Positions 44,358-52,611 of a DNA stretch of 64,000 bases are shown here, piece after piece (the stretch's first letter is position 1; each line of letters opens with the position of its first letter). A model generated the notes under the pieces. The model was not told the DNA's origin. It searched no databases and saw only the letters and a list, made by a program, of their open reading frames with translations. The translations under genes were made by a program, and so were the position numbers. The DNA is from Paenibacillus sp. PL2-23 (lineage in GTDB: Bacteria; Bacillota; Bacilli; Paenibacillales; Paenibacillaceae), in contig NZ_CP162129.1 in assembly GCF_040834005.1 (NCBI RefSeq), positions 1,693,501 through 1,757,500 on the forward strand, written 5' to 3'.

Positions 44358-44600
44358 GCTGACGTCTCTCCTCTCCCGCTCGACTGGGCGTCGTTACACT
44401 ATTATAACAAAGGACTGACAGGGCTTGGCCCTGATTTGCGGCTGTCCACAATAAATTTGTGGGCAATTTCCGGTTGGAATAAGCATAGGTATGTAATACT
44501 TCACAAATCAGTTAGGACCATGAGGTCATTGTTTGAGTTCGTCATTCCCGTGCGGAGTAGGCAAAATGCGGAAAGCGGAAGCGATGGGAGGAGGCACAGC
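44358..44600. other. Intergenic region between divergent DUF2161 and prkA genes
   Basis: About 240 bases holding both promoters. An in-frame ATG at 44436 would extend prkA by 55 residues but lacks a ribosome site and homology. I could not fix a SigE promoter, although AAGCATAGGTATG near 44480 has a CATA-type -10 look. Confidence 0.4.
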
Positions 44601-46496
44601 ATGGACATTTTTAAACGGATATCGGAATACCAGGCAGAAGGCGAGAGGCTGGCGTGGACAGGGACCTTCAAGGAGTATATCGAGCTGCTGAGAAAGGATC
44701 CCTCCCCTGCCATGACCGCACACGCGCGCGTCTACGAAATGATCGAGTCTTATGGCATCGAAGAGGTCGGAGGCCGCAAAACGTATAAGTTTTTCGAGCA
44801 GGAAATCTTCGGTTTAGATCGAGCTGTAGAAAAGCTGGTGGAGGAATACTTTCATTCGGCGGCTCGAAGGCTTGATGTCCGCAAGCGGATATTGCTGCTG
44901 ATGGGACCCGTCAGCGGGGGCAAATCGACGATTGTGACCATGCTCAAAAAAGGGCTGGAGAAGTTCTCGCGAACCCAACGCGGCGCCGTCTATGCGATAA
45001 AAGGCTGTCCCATGCATGAAGATCCGCTTCACTTGATCCCTCATGAGCTGAGGCCCGAGATCGAGAAGGAGCTGGGGGTAAGAATCGAAGGCAATCTGTG
45101 CCCGTCCTGCCAGCTGAGGCTGCAGACGGAGTTCGGCGGCAATATCGAAAATGTTATGGTGGAGCGGGTATTTATCTCCGAGGACAATCGCGTGGGCATC
45201 GGCACGTTCAGTCCATCCGATCCGAAGTCTCAGGACATCGCGGACCTGACCGGAAGCATCGACTTCTCCACGATTACGGAATTCGGTTCGGAATCCGATC
45301 CCAGAGCTTACCGGTTCGATGGAGAGCTTAATAAGGCGAACCGCGGCTTAATGGAATTCCAGGAGATGCTGAAGTGCGACGAGAAGTTTCTGTGGAATTT
45401 GCTGTCCTTGACGCAGGAGGGCAATTTCAAGGCTGGGCGGTTCGCGCTCATCAGCGCGGATGAGCTCATCATCGCGCATACGAATGAATCCGAGTACAAA
45501 TCGTTTATCAGCAATAAGAAAAACGAGGCGCTGCAGTCCCGGATGATCGTTATGCCGATTCCTTATAACCTTAAGGTGTCCGAGGAAGAAAAAATTTATG
45601 AAAAGTTGATTGCGCAAAGCGACATGCGGCATATTCATATTGCCCCTCACGCTTTGAAGGCTGCGGCGATATTCTCCATATTGACCCGCCTGAAGGAAAC
45701 AAAAAAGCAAGGCATGGATCTTGTGAAGAAGATGCGCATGTATGACGGGCAAGAGGTAGAGGGCTTCAAGGAAGCGGACCTTAAGGAAATGCAGAATGAG
45801 TATATCGAAGAGGGCATGACCGGCATCGATCCGCGTTACGTTATAAACCGGATTTCCAGCGCCCTTATCAAGCATGATATGCAGTGTATTAACGCTCTGG
45901 ATGTGCTAAGAGCGCTTAAGGATGGTCTCGACCAGCATCCTTCCATTACGAAGGAGGAGCGGGAGCGCTATCTCAACTTCATCTCCATTGCGCGCAAGGA
46001 GTACGACAGCCTGGCCAAGAAAGAAATCCAGAAGGCATTCGTCTATTCGTTCGAGGAGTCGGCGCGCACGCTGTTCGAGAACTATCTGGATAATATCGAG
46101 GCGTATTGCAACTGGGCCAAAATTAAGGATCCGCTTACAGGCGAGGAGATGGATCCGGACGAAAGGCTGATGCGTTCGATCGAGGAGCAGATCGGCGTGT
46201 CGGAAAATGCAAAAAAAGCGTTTCGCGAAGAAATTCTTATTCGTATCTCCTCTTATTCGCGCAAAGGCAAAAAATTTGACTTTACGAGCCACGAGCGTTT
46301 GCGGGAAGCCGTAGAGAAGAAGCTGTTCGCGGACTTGAAGGACATCGTTAAAATCACAACATCGACCAAGACGCCGGATGAAAGCCAGCTGAAGCGAATT
46401 AACGAAGTCACGAAGCGGCTGATCGACGAGCATGGGTATTGCCCGGTATGCGCCAACGAATTGCTGCGTTACGTTGGAAGCCTGCTTAACCGGTAA
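44601..46496 (+). CDS. prkA: Serine protein kinase / AAA+ protein PrkA
   Basis: 631 residues, exactly the usual PrkA length. The N-terminal AAA+ domain has Walker A GPVSGGKST (102-110) and a central QSRMIVMPIPYNLKV segment. The C-terminal part is the PrkA-specific domain ending ELLRYVGSLLNR. Made in the mother cell in Bacillus (SigE) and needed for normal sporulation; reported both as a kinase and, more recently, as an AAA+ protease-like factor. GGGAGGAGG lies before ATG 44601. Its usual neighbours yhbH and spoVR are not adjacent; spoVR is 6 kb away on the other strand and no yhbH is in the window. Confidence 0.96.
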   Translation: MDIFKRISEYQAEGERLAWTGTFKEYIELLRKDPSPAMTAHARVYEMIESYGIEEVGGRKTYKFFEQEIFGLDRAVEKLVEEYFHSAARRLDVRKRILLLMGPVSGGKSTIVTMLKKGLEKFSRTQRGAVYAIKGCPMHEDPLHLIPHELRPEIEKELGVRIEGNLCPSCQLRLQTEFGGNIENVMVERVFISEDNRVGIGTFSPSDPKSQDIADLTGSIDFSTITEFGSESDPRAYRFDGELNKANRGLMEFQEMLKCDEKFLWNLLSLTQEGNFKAGRFALISADELIIAHTNESEYKSFISNKKNEALQSRMIVMPIPYNLKVSEEEKIYEKLIAQSDMRHIHIAPHALKAAAIFSILTRLKETKKQGMDLVKKMRMYDGQEVEGFKEADLKEMQNEYIEEGMTGIDPRYVINRISSALIKHDMQCINALDVLRALKDGLDQHPSITKEERERYLNFISIARKEYDSLAKKEIQKAFVYSFEESARTLFENYLDNIEAYCNWAKIKDPLTGEEMDPDERLMRSIEEQIGVSENAKKAFREEILIRISSYSRKGKKFDFTSHERLREAVEKKLFADLKDIVKITTSTKTPDESQLKRINEVTKRLIDEHGYCPVCANELLRYVGSLLNR

Positions 46497-46516
46497 TGAG
46501 CCGGAGAGTCAGAAGA

Positions 46517-46556
46517 AGCCTTCGCGAGCAAGCTTTGCGAAGGCTTTATTCGCTCT
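46517..46556 (+). terminator. prkA terminator
   Basis: 9-bp stem AGCCTTCGC / GCGAAGGCT followed by TTATTCGCTCTTTT. Confidence 0.75.
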
Positions 46557-46652
46557 TTTGCCATAGTTTGCGGAATTAAGGCCATAAGCTTCCTAGTGAT
46601 TCGCGTTATAATAGGGATAGACTTACATATCTCTTAAGGAGCTGCATTCCTA

Positions 46653-47663
46653 TTGATTAACGTATCCGAAGCACGCCAGAAACAGCTAGATTATACCGGG
46701 ATCCGGGAACATGACCTGCGGCTGCTAGCCGAGCATAAGGCCATATTCAGCGCGGTTGTTGATGAAGTTGTCAATCGATTCTATGACAGGATTGAGCAGC
46801 AGCCTGAGCTTGTTGCGATTATCGATAATGTAAGTAATGTTGAGAGATTGAAAGAAACGCAGCGGGTATACTGGATGTCGCTGACTAACGGCTTGATTGA
46901 TGAGGCCTTTATCCAAAATCGGATTCGGATCGGAGCTGTTCATTCGCGCATCGGCTTAACAACCAGCTGGTACCTTGGCGCTTATCTGAATTATTTGGAC
47001 ATCGCGGCTGATGTGCTGAAGCGGGTCATACCGGAGACGTGGCAGTCTGTCCTTCATGCTCTGTCCAAGATGTTCAATCTCGACTCCCAATACGTCCTTG
47101 AGGCGTATAATGAATTCGAGCAGCAGCGCATTCAGGAGCTTGCGGACAGCCGTTCCGCCATGCTGCATACCGTTACGAACGCCGTCCAGCAATTGGCTGG
47201 ACTGATGGTTGAGCTGGATGAGGGAGCTAGATCCATTGCGGCTACGGCGGTTTCGACCTCCCAATCCCAGGATAAGACGCATATGCTGTTGGGAGAGCTG
47301 AGACACGAGCTGGAAGGTATACATGAGATGGGGGCGCTTATCCGCGGTTTGTCTGATCAGACGCATCTGCTGGGCTTGAACGCGGCCATTGAGGCGGCTC
47401 GGGCAGGCGAGCATGGCCGCGGCTTCGAGGTCGTAGCCAATGAAGTGCGCAAGCTGGCCTCCTCCTCCCGCCAAGCGCTGGAGGGCATTGGGGGCAAGGT
47501 GGTTGAGATTGAGAAGAAGCTGCGCGCTGTTCGCAGCGAGTCGGAGCTCACGTCTCAGGAGGCTCGCAATCAGGCAGGCCGTTCCCAGGAGCTGGCGGCA
47601 TTTGTGCAGATGGTAGAGAAGGTGACTCAGGATTTGCAGCAATTGCATTCATCGGATCAATAG
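46653..47663 (+). CDS. Globin-coupled sensor, HemAT-like aerotaxis transducer
   Basis: 336 residues, no transmembrane helix. Residues about 1-160 are a sensor globin (protoglobin-like). H97 in GAVHSRIGL is the likely proximal heme ligand, and the FYDRI and [11 protein letters not shown] helices are also present. Residues about 165-336 form an MCP signalling helix pair with tip [22 protein letters not shown] / [18 protein letters not shown]. In Bacillus HemAT (about 430 aa) binds O2 and drives aerotaxis; this one is about 100 residues shorter in the signalling part. Start TTG 46653, 11 bases after AAGGAG. Confidence 0.9.
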   Translation: MINVSEARQKQLDYTGIREHDLRLLAEHKAIFSAVVDEVVNRFYDRIEQQPELVAIIDNVSNVERLKETQRVYWMSLTNGLIDEAFIQNRIRIGAVHSRIGLTTSWYLGAYLNYLDIAADVLKRVIPETWQSVLHALSKMFNLDSQYVLEAYNEFEQQRIQELADSRSAMLHTVTNAVQQLAGLMVELDEGARSIAATAVSTSQSQDKTHMLLGELRHELEGIHEMGALIRGLSDQTHLLGLNAAIEAARAGEHGRGFEVVANEVRKLASSSRQALEGIGGKVVEIEKKLRAVRSESELTSQEARNQAGRSQELAAFVQMVEKVTQDLQQLHSSDQ

Positions 47664-47696
47664 ACAGGGCATTATCTGAAGCAGGGGATCTCGGAA

Positions 47697-47722
47697 AAGC
47701 AGAGATGTCTCTGCTTCTTTTA
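47697..47722 (+). terminator. Terminator after the globin sensor gene
   Basis: 9-bp stem AAGCAGAGA / TCTCTGCTT with loop TG, followed by CTTTTA. Confidence 0.85.
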
Positions 47723-47733
47723 TGTAATATAAG

Positions 47734-47763
47734 TTGACACTAAAAATTGGATTATAGTATGAT
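47734..47763 (+). promoter_or_regulatory. Promoter of the ATP-grasp/alpha-E/transglutaminase operon
   Basis: Perfect -35 TTGACA (47734-47739), 18-base spacer, -10 TATGAT (47758-47763); leader of about 120 bases before the first start codon. Confidence 0.75.
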
Positions 47764-47892
47764 AATCCTAACATTAACCTGCTACTGTGTCATTAATGTT
47801 AAGAAATATAACCTATATATGACACAAGAGAGGGTATTGGGGAAGCTGTAAGCGGCAAAACGCTTACATAGAGCAGAAGGAGGCGGTTGTCC

Positions 47893-49350
47893 ATGTCGAC
47901 GGCCAAACAGTCGCAATCGCATTATTACGATGCCGGGTCCTTTTATGACGAGATGTTCGACAAGGATTGTTCCATTCGACCGCATTACGGGAGTGTACAC
48001 CGCTTGTTCGATCGGATGAAGCCACAGGAGCTTGCGTTCAAGGCGCAGGCCTTCCACCAACGCATGCTGGAGGAGGGCATCACGTTCACGCTGTATAGTG
48101 AATCGCAATCTGATCCGCTGGAGAGGACGATTCCCTTCGACTACATCCCGAGGGTCATACCGCAGCATGAATGGCAGTTGATTGACCATGGTGTAAAGCA
48201 GCGGACGAAGGCGCTGAACGCCTTTGTGCAGGACGTGTACCATAAGGCGCGGATAGTCAAGGATGGTATTATCCCGAGGGGGATGATCCTGTCGAATACG
48301 TACTTCCGACCGGAGATGGCTGGTCTTGAGGTTCCTGGAGGCGTCTATGTCACGGCTTCGGGCATCGATCTGATCCGCGACGAGAAGGGAAGGTATTTCG
48401 TCCTGGAGGACAATCTGCGATCGCCGTCCGGCTTCTCCTATCTCTTCAAAGGCCGGACCTTGATGAGCGAGCTGTTCCATGAGCTTTACCTCTCCTGCTC
48501 TGTGCAAAGCGTTGACCGCAGTCTGAATTGCTTCCTCAGTGCCTTACGTCATCTGTGCCCCAATGGCAAACGCGACCCGCTTATCGTGCTGCTCACGCCG
48601 GGGGCCTTCAACTCCGCCTACTACGAGCATGCCTTCCTGGCACAGCAGATGGGGATTCAGCTTGTAGAAGGAAGAGATCTAGTATATAAGGATCATAAAA
48701 TTTATTTGCGCGGCATCGGGGGCATGCGGCAAGTGGACGTCATCTATAGAAGGATCGACGACAGCTTCCTTGATCCGCTTGCGTTCCAGCCTGATTCGAT
48801 GCTTGGCGTTCCTGGCCTGATGAACGCGTACCGCGCAGGCAATGTAGCCATAGCGAATGCGCCGGGAACGGGCATTGCGGACGATAAGGCGATATATGCT
48901 TACGTTCCGGATATGATCCGGTATTATTTGGGCGAGGAGCCGATCCTCCATAATGTGCCTACCTATATCCTGACCCGAGATGAGGAGAGGGAGTTTGTGC
49001 TGGCCAACCTGGATCAGCTGGTCGTCAAGGAAACGTCGCTTTCGGGCGGCTACGGCATGCTGATCGGCCCCTCTGCCAGCTCCAAGGAGCTGAAGGCATT
49101 CGCCGAGGCGATTCAGAGGGAGCCGTCGCGTTATATTGCCCAGACGACAATGAAGCTGTCACAGGCGCCTGTTATGCTGGATGGGCAGATGAGTCCGAGG
49201 CATATCGACTTGCGCGCATTCGCGCTAATGGGCCAGGATACGCATGTCATTCCCGGCGGACTGACGCGGGTGGCTATGCAGGAGGGTTCCTTGGTCGTTA
49301 ATTCCTCGCAAGGCGGAGGAGTGAAGGATACGTGGGTTCTTAATCGATAA
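47893..49350 (+). CDS. Circularly permuted ATP-grasp protein (COG2308 type)
   Basis: 485 residues. The start YDEMFDKDCSIRPHYGSVHRLFDRM and the block DLIRDEKGRYFVLEDNLRSPSGFSY are typical of the circularly permuted ATP-grasp type 2 family. So are PGTGIADDKAIYAYVPDMIRYYLGEEPILHNVPTY and VVKETSLSGGYGMLIGP. ATP-grasp enzymes join a carboxylate to an amine or thiol through an acyl phosphate, so a peptide ligase is likely; the substrate is unknown. ATG 47893 is 9 bases after AGAAGGAGG, and an in-frame TTG at 47887 is too close to it. First gene of a three-gene operon. Confidence 0.93.
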   Translation: MSTAKQSQSHYYDAGSFYDEMFDKDCSIRPHYGSVHRLFDRMKPQELAFKAQAFHQRMLEEGITFTLYSESQSDPLERTIPFDYIPRVIPQHEWQLIDHGVKQRTKALNAFVQDVYHKARIVKDGIIPRGMILSNTYFRPEMAGLEVPGGVYVTASGIDLIRDEKGRYFVLEDNLRSPSGFSYLFKGRTLMSELFHELYLSCSVQSVDRSLNCFLSALRHLCPNGKRDPLIVLLTPGAFNSAYYEHAFLAQQMGIQLVEGRDLVYKDHKIYLRGIGGMRQVDVIYRRIDDSFLDPLAFQPDSMLGVPGLMNAYRAGNVAIANAPGTGIADDKAIYAYVPDMIRYYLGEEPILHNVPTYILTRDEEREFVLANLDQLVVKETSLSGGYGMLIGPSASSKELKAFAEAIQREPSRYIAQTTMKLSQAPVMLDGQMSPRHIDLRAFALMGQDTHVIPGGLTRVAMQEGSLVVNSSQGGGVKDTWVLNR

Positions 49351-49369
49351 TTGAGGGAGGGCTTTTGCC

Positions 49370-50356
49370 ATGCTGAATCGCAATGCGGAGGCTTTGTTCT
49401 GGATCGGGAGATATATGGAGCGTGCGGAGAACCATGCTAGACTGATCGATGTGCATTACCATCTTCAGCTTGATAAGGATGCGGCGGCGGATGAGGAATC
49501 TGGAGGAGCGGGAGGCTCTGCCAAGTGGGTGAGAATTGTGGATGCCCTGGGCAGCCGGGAGGCGTATGAAGCGCAGTATGGCGTGTACAATGAGCAAAAT
49601 GTGCTTCATTATACGACGCTCGACCGCGATAATCCCAATTCCCTTGTGTCCTGCGTCAGTCATGCCAGAAGCAATGTCCGCACGCTAAGAGAGCGGCTTC
49701 CTAGCGAAATGTGGGACACGGCCAACGGCTTCTATCTCTGGCTCAGGGAGAAAAGCCCGGAGGAGCTGCTGAAGGAATCGCCGCATCTGTTCTACGGCAG
49801 AATCAAGGAGTGGACAGCGCTGTTCCTGGGCGTCAGCGGCTCTGTCATGCCCCGGGAGAATGAATGGCATCTCATGGAGTGCGGTCGTTACCTGGAGCGC
49901 GGCGAAAATACGCTGCGGATTATCCGATCCGCGATATGGACCTCGTCGCAGGAAGGCTGGGACGCCGCCACCGCATACCCGTATCTTCAAGCCGTACTGC
50001 GCTCCCTCAGCGGCTTCCAGCCCTTCAGGCGATATTATGCGGACGGCATGTCAGTGGAAGCGATTATGGAATTTGTAGTGCTGAGCAACACCTTCCCTCG
50101 CTCCCTGCACTTCGCGCTGGATAAGCTCGATGATCATCTGAAGCAGATTGAGCTGTACGACAAAACGATGCGGGCGGATCATGACCGGATGATCAGGCAG
50201 GTGGGCAAAATGCGGGCGGATATGGGCTGCATGGAGCGGGAGGATCTTGTTATTGATCCAGAGGGCATGATCCTAACTCACCTGCTGAAGGCGTGCCAGC
50301 AGCTCGGCGGCTCCTTCGCCAAAACCTTTTTTCGTATGGGGGAGGCAACCGCATGA
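49370..50356 (+). CDS. Alpha-E domain protein (COG2307 type)
   Basis: 328 residues, almost all alpha-helical. The N-terminus MLNRNAEALFWIGRYMERAENHARLIDV is the family signature, echoed by WHLMECGRYLERGENTLRII at about residue 165, so the protein is an internal duplication. The ERAEN / ERGEN motif suggests a conserved polar site. Its activity is not known; it nearly always pairs with the ATP-grasp gene upstream. GAGGGAGG lies before the ATG, and the stop overlaps the start of the next gene (ATGA). Confidence 0.93.
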   Translation: MLNRNAEALFWIGRYMERAENHARLIDVHYHLQLDKDAAADEESGGAGGSAKWVRIVDALGSREAYEAQYGVYNEQNVLHYTTLDRDNPNSLVSCVSHARSNVRTLRERLPSEMWDTANGFYLWLREKSPEELLKESPHLFYGRIKEWTALFLGVSGSVMPRENEWHLMECGRYLERGENTLRIIRSAIWTSSQEGWDAATAYPYLQAVLRSLSGFQPFRRYYADGMSVEAIMEFVVLSNTFPRSLHFALDKLDDHLKQIELYDKTMRADHDRMIRQVGKMRADMGCMEREDLVIDPEGMILTHLLKACQQLGGSFAKTFFRMGEATA

Positions 50357-51264
50357 AGCTCAGCATTACGCATCATACCCAATACGAATATGCAGAGGCG
50401 GTTACGGACAGTGTCAATGAGCTAAGGCTAACGCCCAGCACGAATGAGAGGCAGTCCTGCTATCAGCAGTCTATTACTGTTGAGCCCAATGCGCCCCTGT
50501 TCAGCTATGAGGATTATTTCGGCAACCGCGTGCACGCCTTCTCCGTTAATCAGCCCCATCGCAAGCTTTCCATTCGCACCTCGATGGTTGTTGTCACCAA
50601 GAGAGCGCCATCAGCGGAGGAGCGGGAAGCGTATTTGACGGGGCGTACTCCAGAGCAGGGGTGGGCGTGGCTTACATCGGAGGAGGCAGGCAATCGCTTC
50701 GCCGAGTTTCTGCTGGAGACGGATTATACAACGATAACGGATGATGTGCGGTCCTTCGCGGCGGCAGCTGACAACCCTGACACGGTGAATCAGCCAACTG
50801 CGAGCTCTATGAAGGTGAGTGTGCTGGATTGGCTCAGCTCCCTAAGCTCGCGCATTCGAAGCGAATTTCAATACGATCCAGAAGCGACCACAGTGGAGAC
50901 AACAACGTCGGAGATGTTCGAGCGGAAGCGTGGCGTATGCCAGGATTTTGCGCATTTGATGATTGCTTGCGCCCGGTCGGAGGGCGTGCCGGCAAGATAC
51001 GTAAGCGGATATCACTTTGTGGGAGATCTACAGGGGGGAAGTGCGGACTTCGAGCAGGCGTCTCACGCCTGGGTAGAGGCTTACGTGCCGACGCTTGGCT
51101 GGTGCAGCTTCGATCCCACCAATGCGGACCCCGTCGGGGAGAGGTATGTGAAGCTTGGCCATGGCCGTGATTACAAGGATATAGTCCCGGTCAAGGGAGT
51201 CTATCGCGGCACCGGAGAGCAGCGGCTGAAGGTGACGGTGGATGTTCGGAACATCGAGGAATAA
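50353..51264 (+). CDS. Transglutaminase-like cysteine protease family protein
   Basis: 303 residues. An N-terminal beta domain (KLSITHHTQYEYAEAVTDSVNELRL in two parts, about 1-85) precedes a transglutaminase/protease core. Catalytic triad C196 (RKRGVCQDFAHL), H238 (ASHAWVEAYVP) and D255 (CSFDPTN). No signal peptide, so it is cytoplasmic. In this operon type it may cut or transfer the peptide product made by the ATP-grasp partner (inference). ATG 50353 overlaps the alpha-E stop, with GGGGAGG 7 bases upstream, so the two are translationally coupled. Confidence 0.93.
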   Translation: MKLSITHHTQYEYAEAVTDSVNELRLTPSTNERQSCYQQSITVEPNAPLFSYEDYFGNRVHAFSVNQPHRKLSIRTSMVVVTKRAPSAEEREAYLTGRTPEQGWAWLTSEEAGNRFAEFLLETDYTTITDDVRSFAAAADNPDTVNQPTASSMKVSVLDWLSSLSSRIRSEFQYDPEATTVETTTSEMFERKRGVCQDFAHLMIACARSEGVPARYVSGYHFVGDLQGGSADFEQASHAWVEAYVPTLGWCSFDPTNADPVGERYVKLGHGRDYKDIVPVKGVYRGTGEQRLKVTVDVRNIEE

Positions 51265-51279
51265 TCTTCATTCTTATAT

Positions 51280-51308
51280 GTATATTTCAAATGCCTTCGC
51301 ACATGTTA
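51280..51308 (+). promoter_or_regulatory. SigG-type promoter of the YhcN-like lipoprotein gene
   Basis: GTATA (51280-51284), 17-base spacer, CATGTTA (51302-51308); both boxes fit GHATR and CATnHTA. Located 25 bases before the start codon. Confidence 0.6.
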
Positions 51309-51332
51309 TACACATGGACGGAGGTGTTTGTG

Positions 51333-51866
51333 ATGAGATCAAAATGGATGGTGTCGCTGTCCGCGCTTCTGTTGACGGGAGCATTGGCGGGCGGCTGCGG
51401 CCATTATGACGGAAATCGAAGCGACAGCGATAATGAGCTGAGGCAGAACAAGCGCGGCGAAGCGGAGATGTTGTCTTCGGGAGATTACCCGCCGCGACCG
51501 GCTGATTCCGTTAGGACTCCGGGTGTGATGGAGAGCGGACAGGGTGAGAGGATTAACGCGGAGCAGTTGGCCCATATCGCAGAGCAGGTGCCTGGTGTGG
51601 AGCGGGCGGCTGTCGCCATGAATACGACCGATGTATTGGTCGGCATTGAGGTCGACAATACAGGCAAGCGCCGTATTCTGGAGAAGCAGGTTATGTCCGC
51701 TTTGCATTGGCAATACCCTGAATATCGTTATCACGTGACATCCGACGAAATGTATTGCGGCAAAATTAAAGCGACCGCTTCCAGAAAAAACGGAATTGAG
51801 GCGCAGATGTACAATCAGGATATTGAGATTCTGTCTCGCTCCATCGACCGATTGAACTTACCGTAG
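51333..51866 (+). CDS. YhcN/YlaJ-type sporulation lipoprotein
   Basis: 177 residues. Lipoprotein signal peptide with lipobox LAGGC (Cys22). A hydrophilic linker leads to a conserved domain from about residue 72: AEQLAHIAEQVPGVERAAVAMNTTDVLVGIEV, matching the YhcN/YlaJ spore lipoprotein family (proteins in the inner spore membrane that affect germination and outgrowth). ATG 51333 follows GGAGGTG by 6 bases; a GTG just before is possible. The SigG-like promoter agrees with forespore expression. Confidence 0.88.
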   Translation: MRSKWMVSLSALLLTGALAGGCGHYDGNRSDSDNELRQNKRGEAEMLSSGDYPPRPADSVRTPGVMESGQGERINAEQLAHIAEQVPGVERAAVAMNTTDVLVGIEVDNTGKRRILEKQVMSALHWQYPEYRYHVTSDEMYCGKIKATASRKNGIEAQMYNQDIEILSRSIDRLNLP

Positions 51867-51890
51867 CCTCAATACGTGTGAAGCAGAGAA

Positions 51891-51920
51891 AACCTTCAGG
51901 AGAGGCTCCTGAAGGTTTTT
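51891..51920 (+). terminator. Terminator after the YhcN-like gene
   Basis: Perfect 12-bp stem AACCTTCAGGAG / CTCCTGAAGGTT, loop AGG, followed by TTTCC. Confidence 0.88.
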
Positions 51921-51945
51921 CCGCTTCAATAGGTTTCGATCGTCA

Positions 51946-52440
51946 TTATGCGCGGTCGCGGTCTCTGCTTCTCATACCGGCAAGACCAAGCAAGCCGAGC
52001 AGACCAAGCCAGCCCCAGCTGAAGCCGTCGTTATCATCAGCAGCCGTTGTAGCGGCATTGGCGCGGTAATTCGCTTGATTCATTGTGCGGACGCGATTGG
52101 CATCCATTGCGTTGTTCGTGTTGTAGCTGTCATTGTCGCGGACTCCGAAGGTGCGGGTCATGCCATTCTCTGTGCGGTTGGCGGCACGATCCACACCGTT
52201 CTCCATCCGGTTGGCAGCGCGATTCACGCCGTTTTCTACACGGTTCGCAGCGCGCTCCATGCCGTTCTCCATACGGTTCCAGCCACGCTCCAGATCATTT
52301 TCCAGTCGGGACTCGCCAGGAGTAATGACGACATTGCCGCGTGGTGCGATAACCTCGCCTCGTTCAGCGCTTGCTGTTGGGACGGTGCCTGCTAAAGCGA
52401 GAGAAGTGAAAATAACGGCCATCAAACCTGCTTTTTTCAT
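51946..52440 (-). CDS. Exported hendecad-repeat protein with WGxxGxxG C-terminal anchor
   Basis: 164 residues. Signal peptide with an AxA cleavage site (TASA, about residue 25). Residues 45-99 are five tandem 11-residue units of the form R-x-E-N-G-x-x-R-A-A-N (RLENDLERGWN, RMENGMERAAN, RVENGVNRAAN, RMENGVDRAAN, RTENGMTRTFG), predicted as a hendecad coiled coil. A short disordered part precedes WGWLGLLGLLGLAGMRSRDRD, a WGxxGxxG-type C-terminal sorting signal: small hydrophobic helix then basic tail. AAGGGA lies about 13 bases before ATG. Function unknown. Convergent with the YhcN-like gene. Confidence 0.85.
   Translation of the reverse strand: MKKAGLMAVIFTSLALAGTVPTASAERGEVIAPRGNVVITPGESRLENDLERGWNRMENGMERAANRVENGVNRAANRMENGVDRAANRTENGMTRTFGVRDNDSYNTNNAMDANRVRTMNQANYRANAATTAADDNDGFSWGWLGLLGLLGLAGMRSRDRDRA
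52144..52308 (-). repeat. Five tandem 33-bp coding repeats
   Basis: Direct DNA repeat underlying the 11-residue units of the WGxxGxxG protein. The middle three units are the most alike (for example ATGGAGAACGG..GCGCGCTGCGAACCG type on the minus strand). Confidence 0.8.
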
Positions 52441-52579
52441 GCGTTGTGTCCATTCCCTTCACATATTGATTTGACTTCCGGCTTATGTTTGTCAAAATCC
52501 GCGAGCGGTATGCGGGAAGTCGCCTCCATGAGGGCTGGTAAGTTTTAAGCTGGATTCATTCGTCACGTTGATCGATAAA

Positions 52580-52601
52580 AAGGCTGTCCCCCGACAGCCT
52601 T
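52580..52601 (-). terminator. spoVR terminator
   Basis: On the minus strand AAGGCTGTC / GACAGCCTT, 4-base G-rich loop, followed by TTTATC. Confidence 0.85.
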
Positions 52602-52611
52602 AACCATTTGC

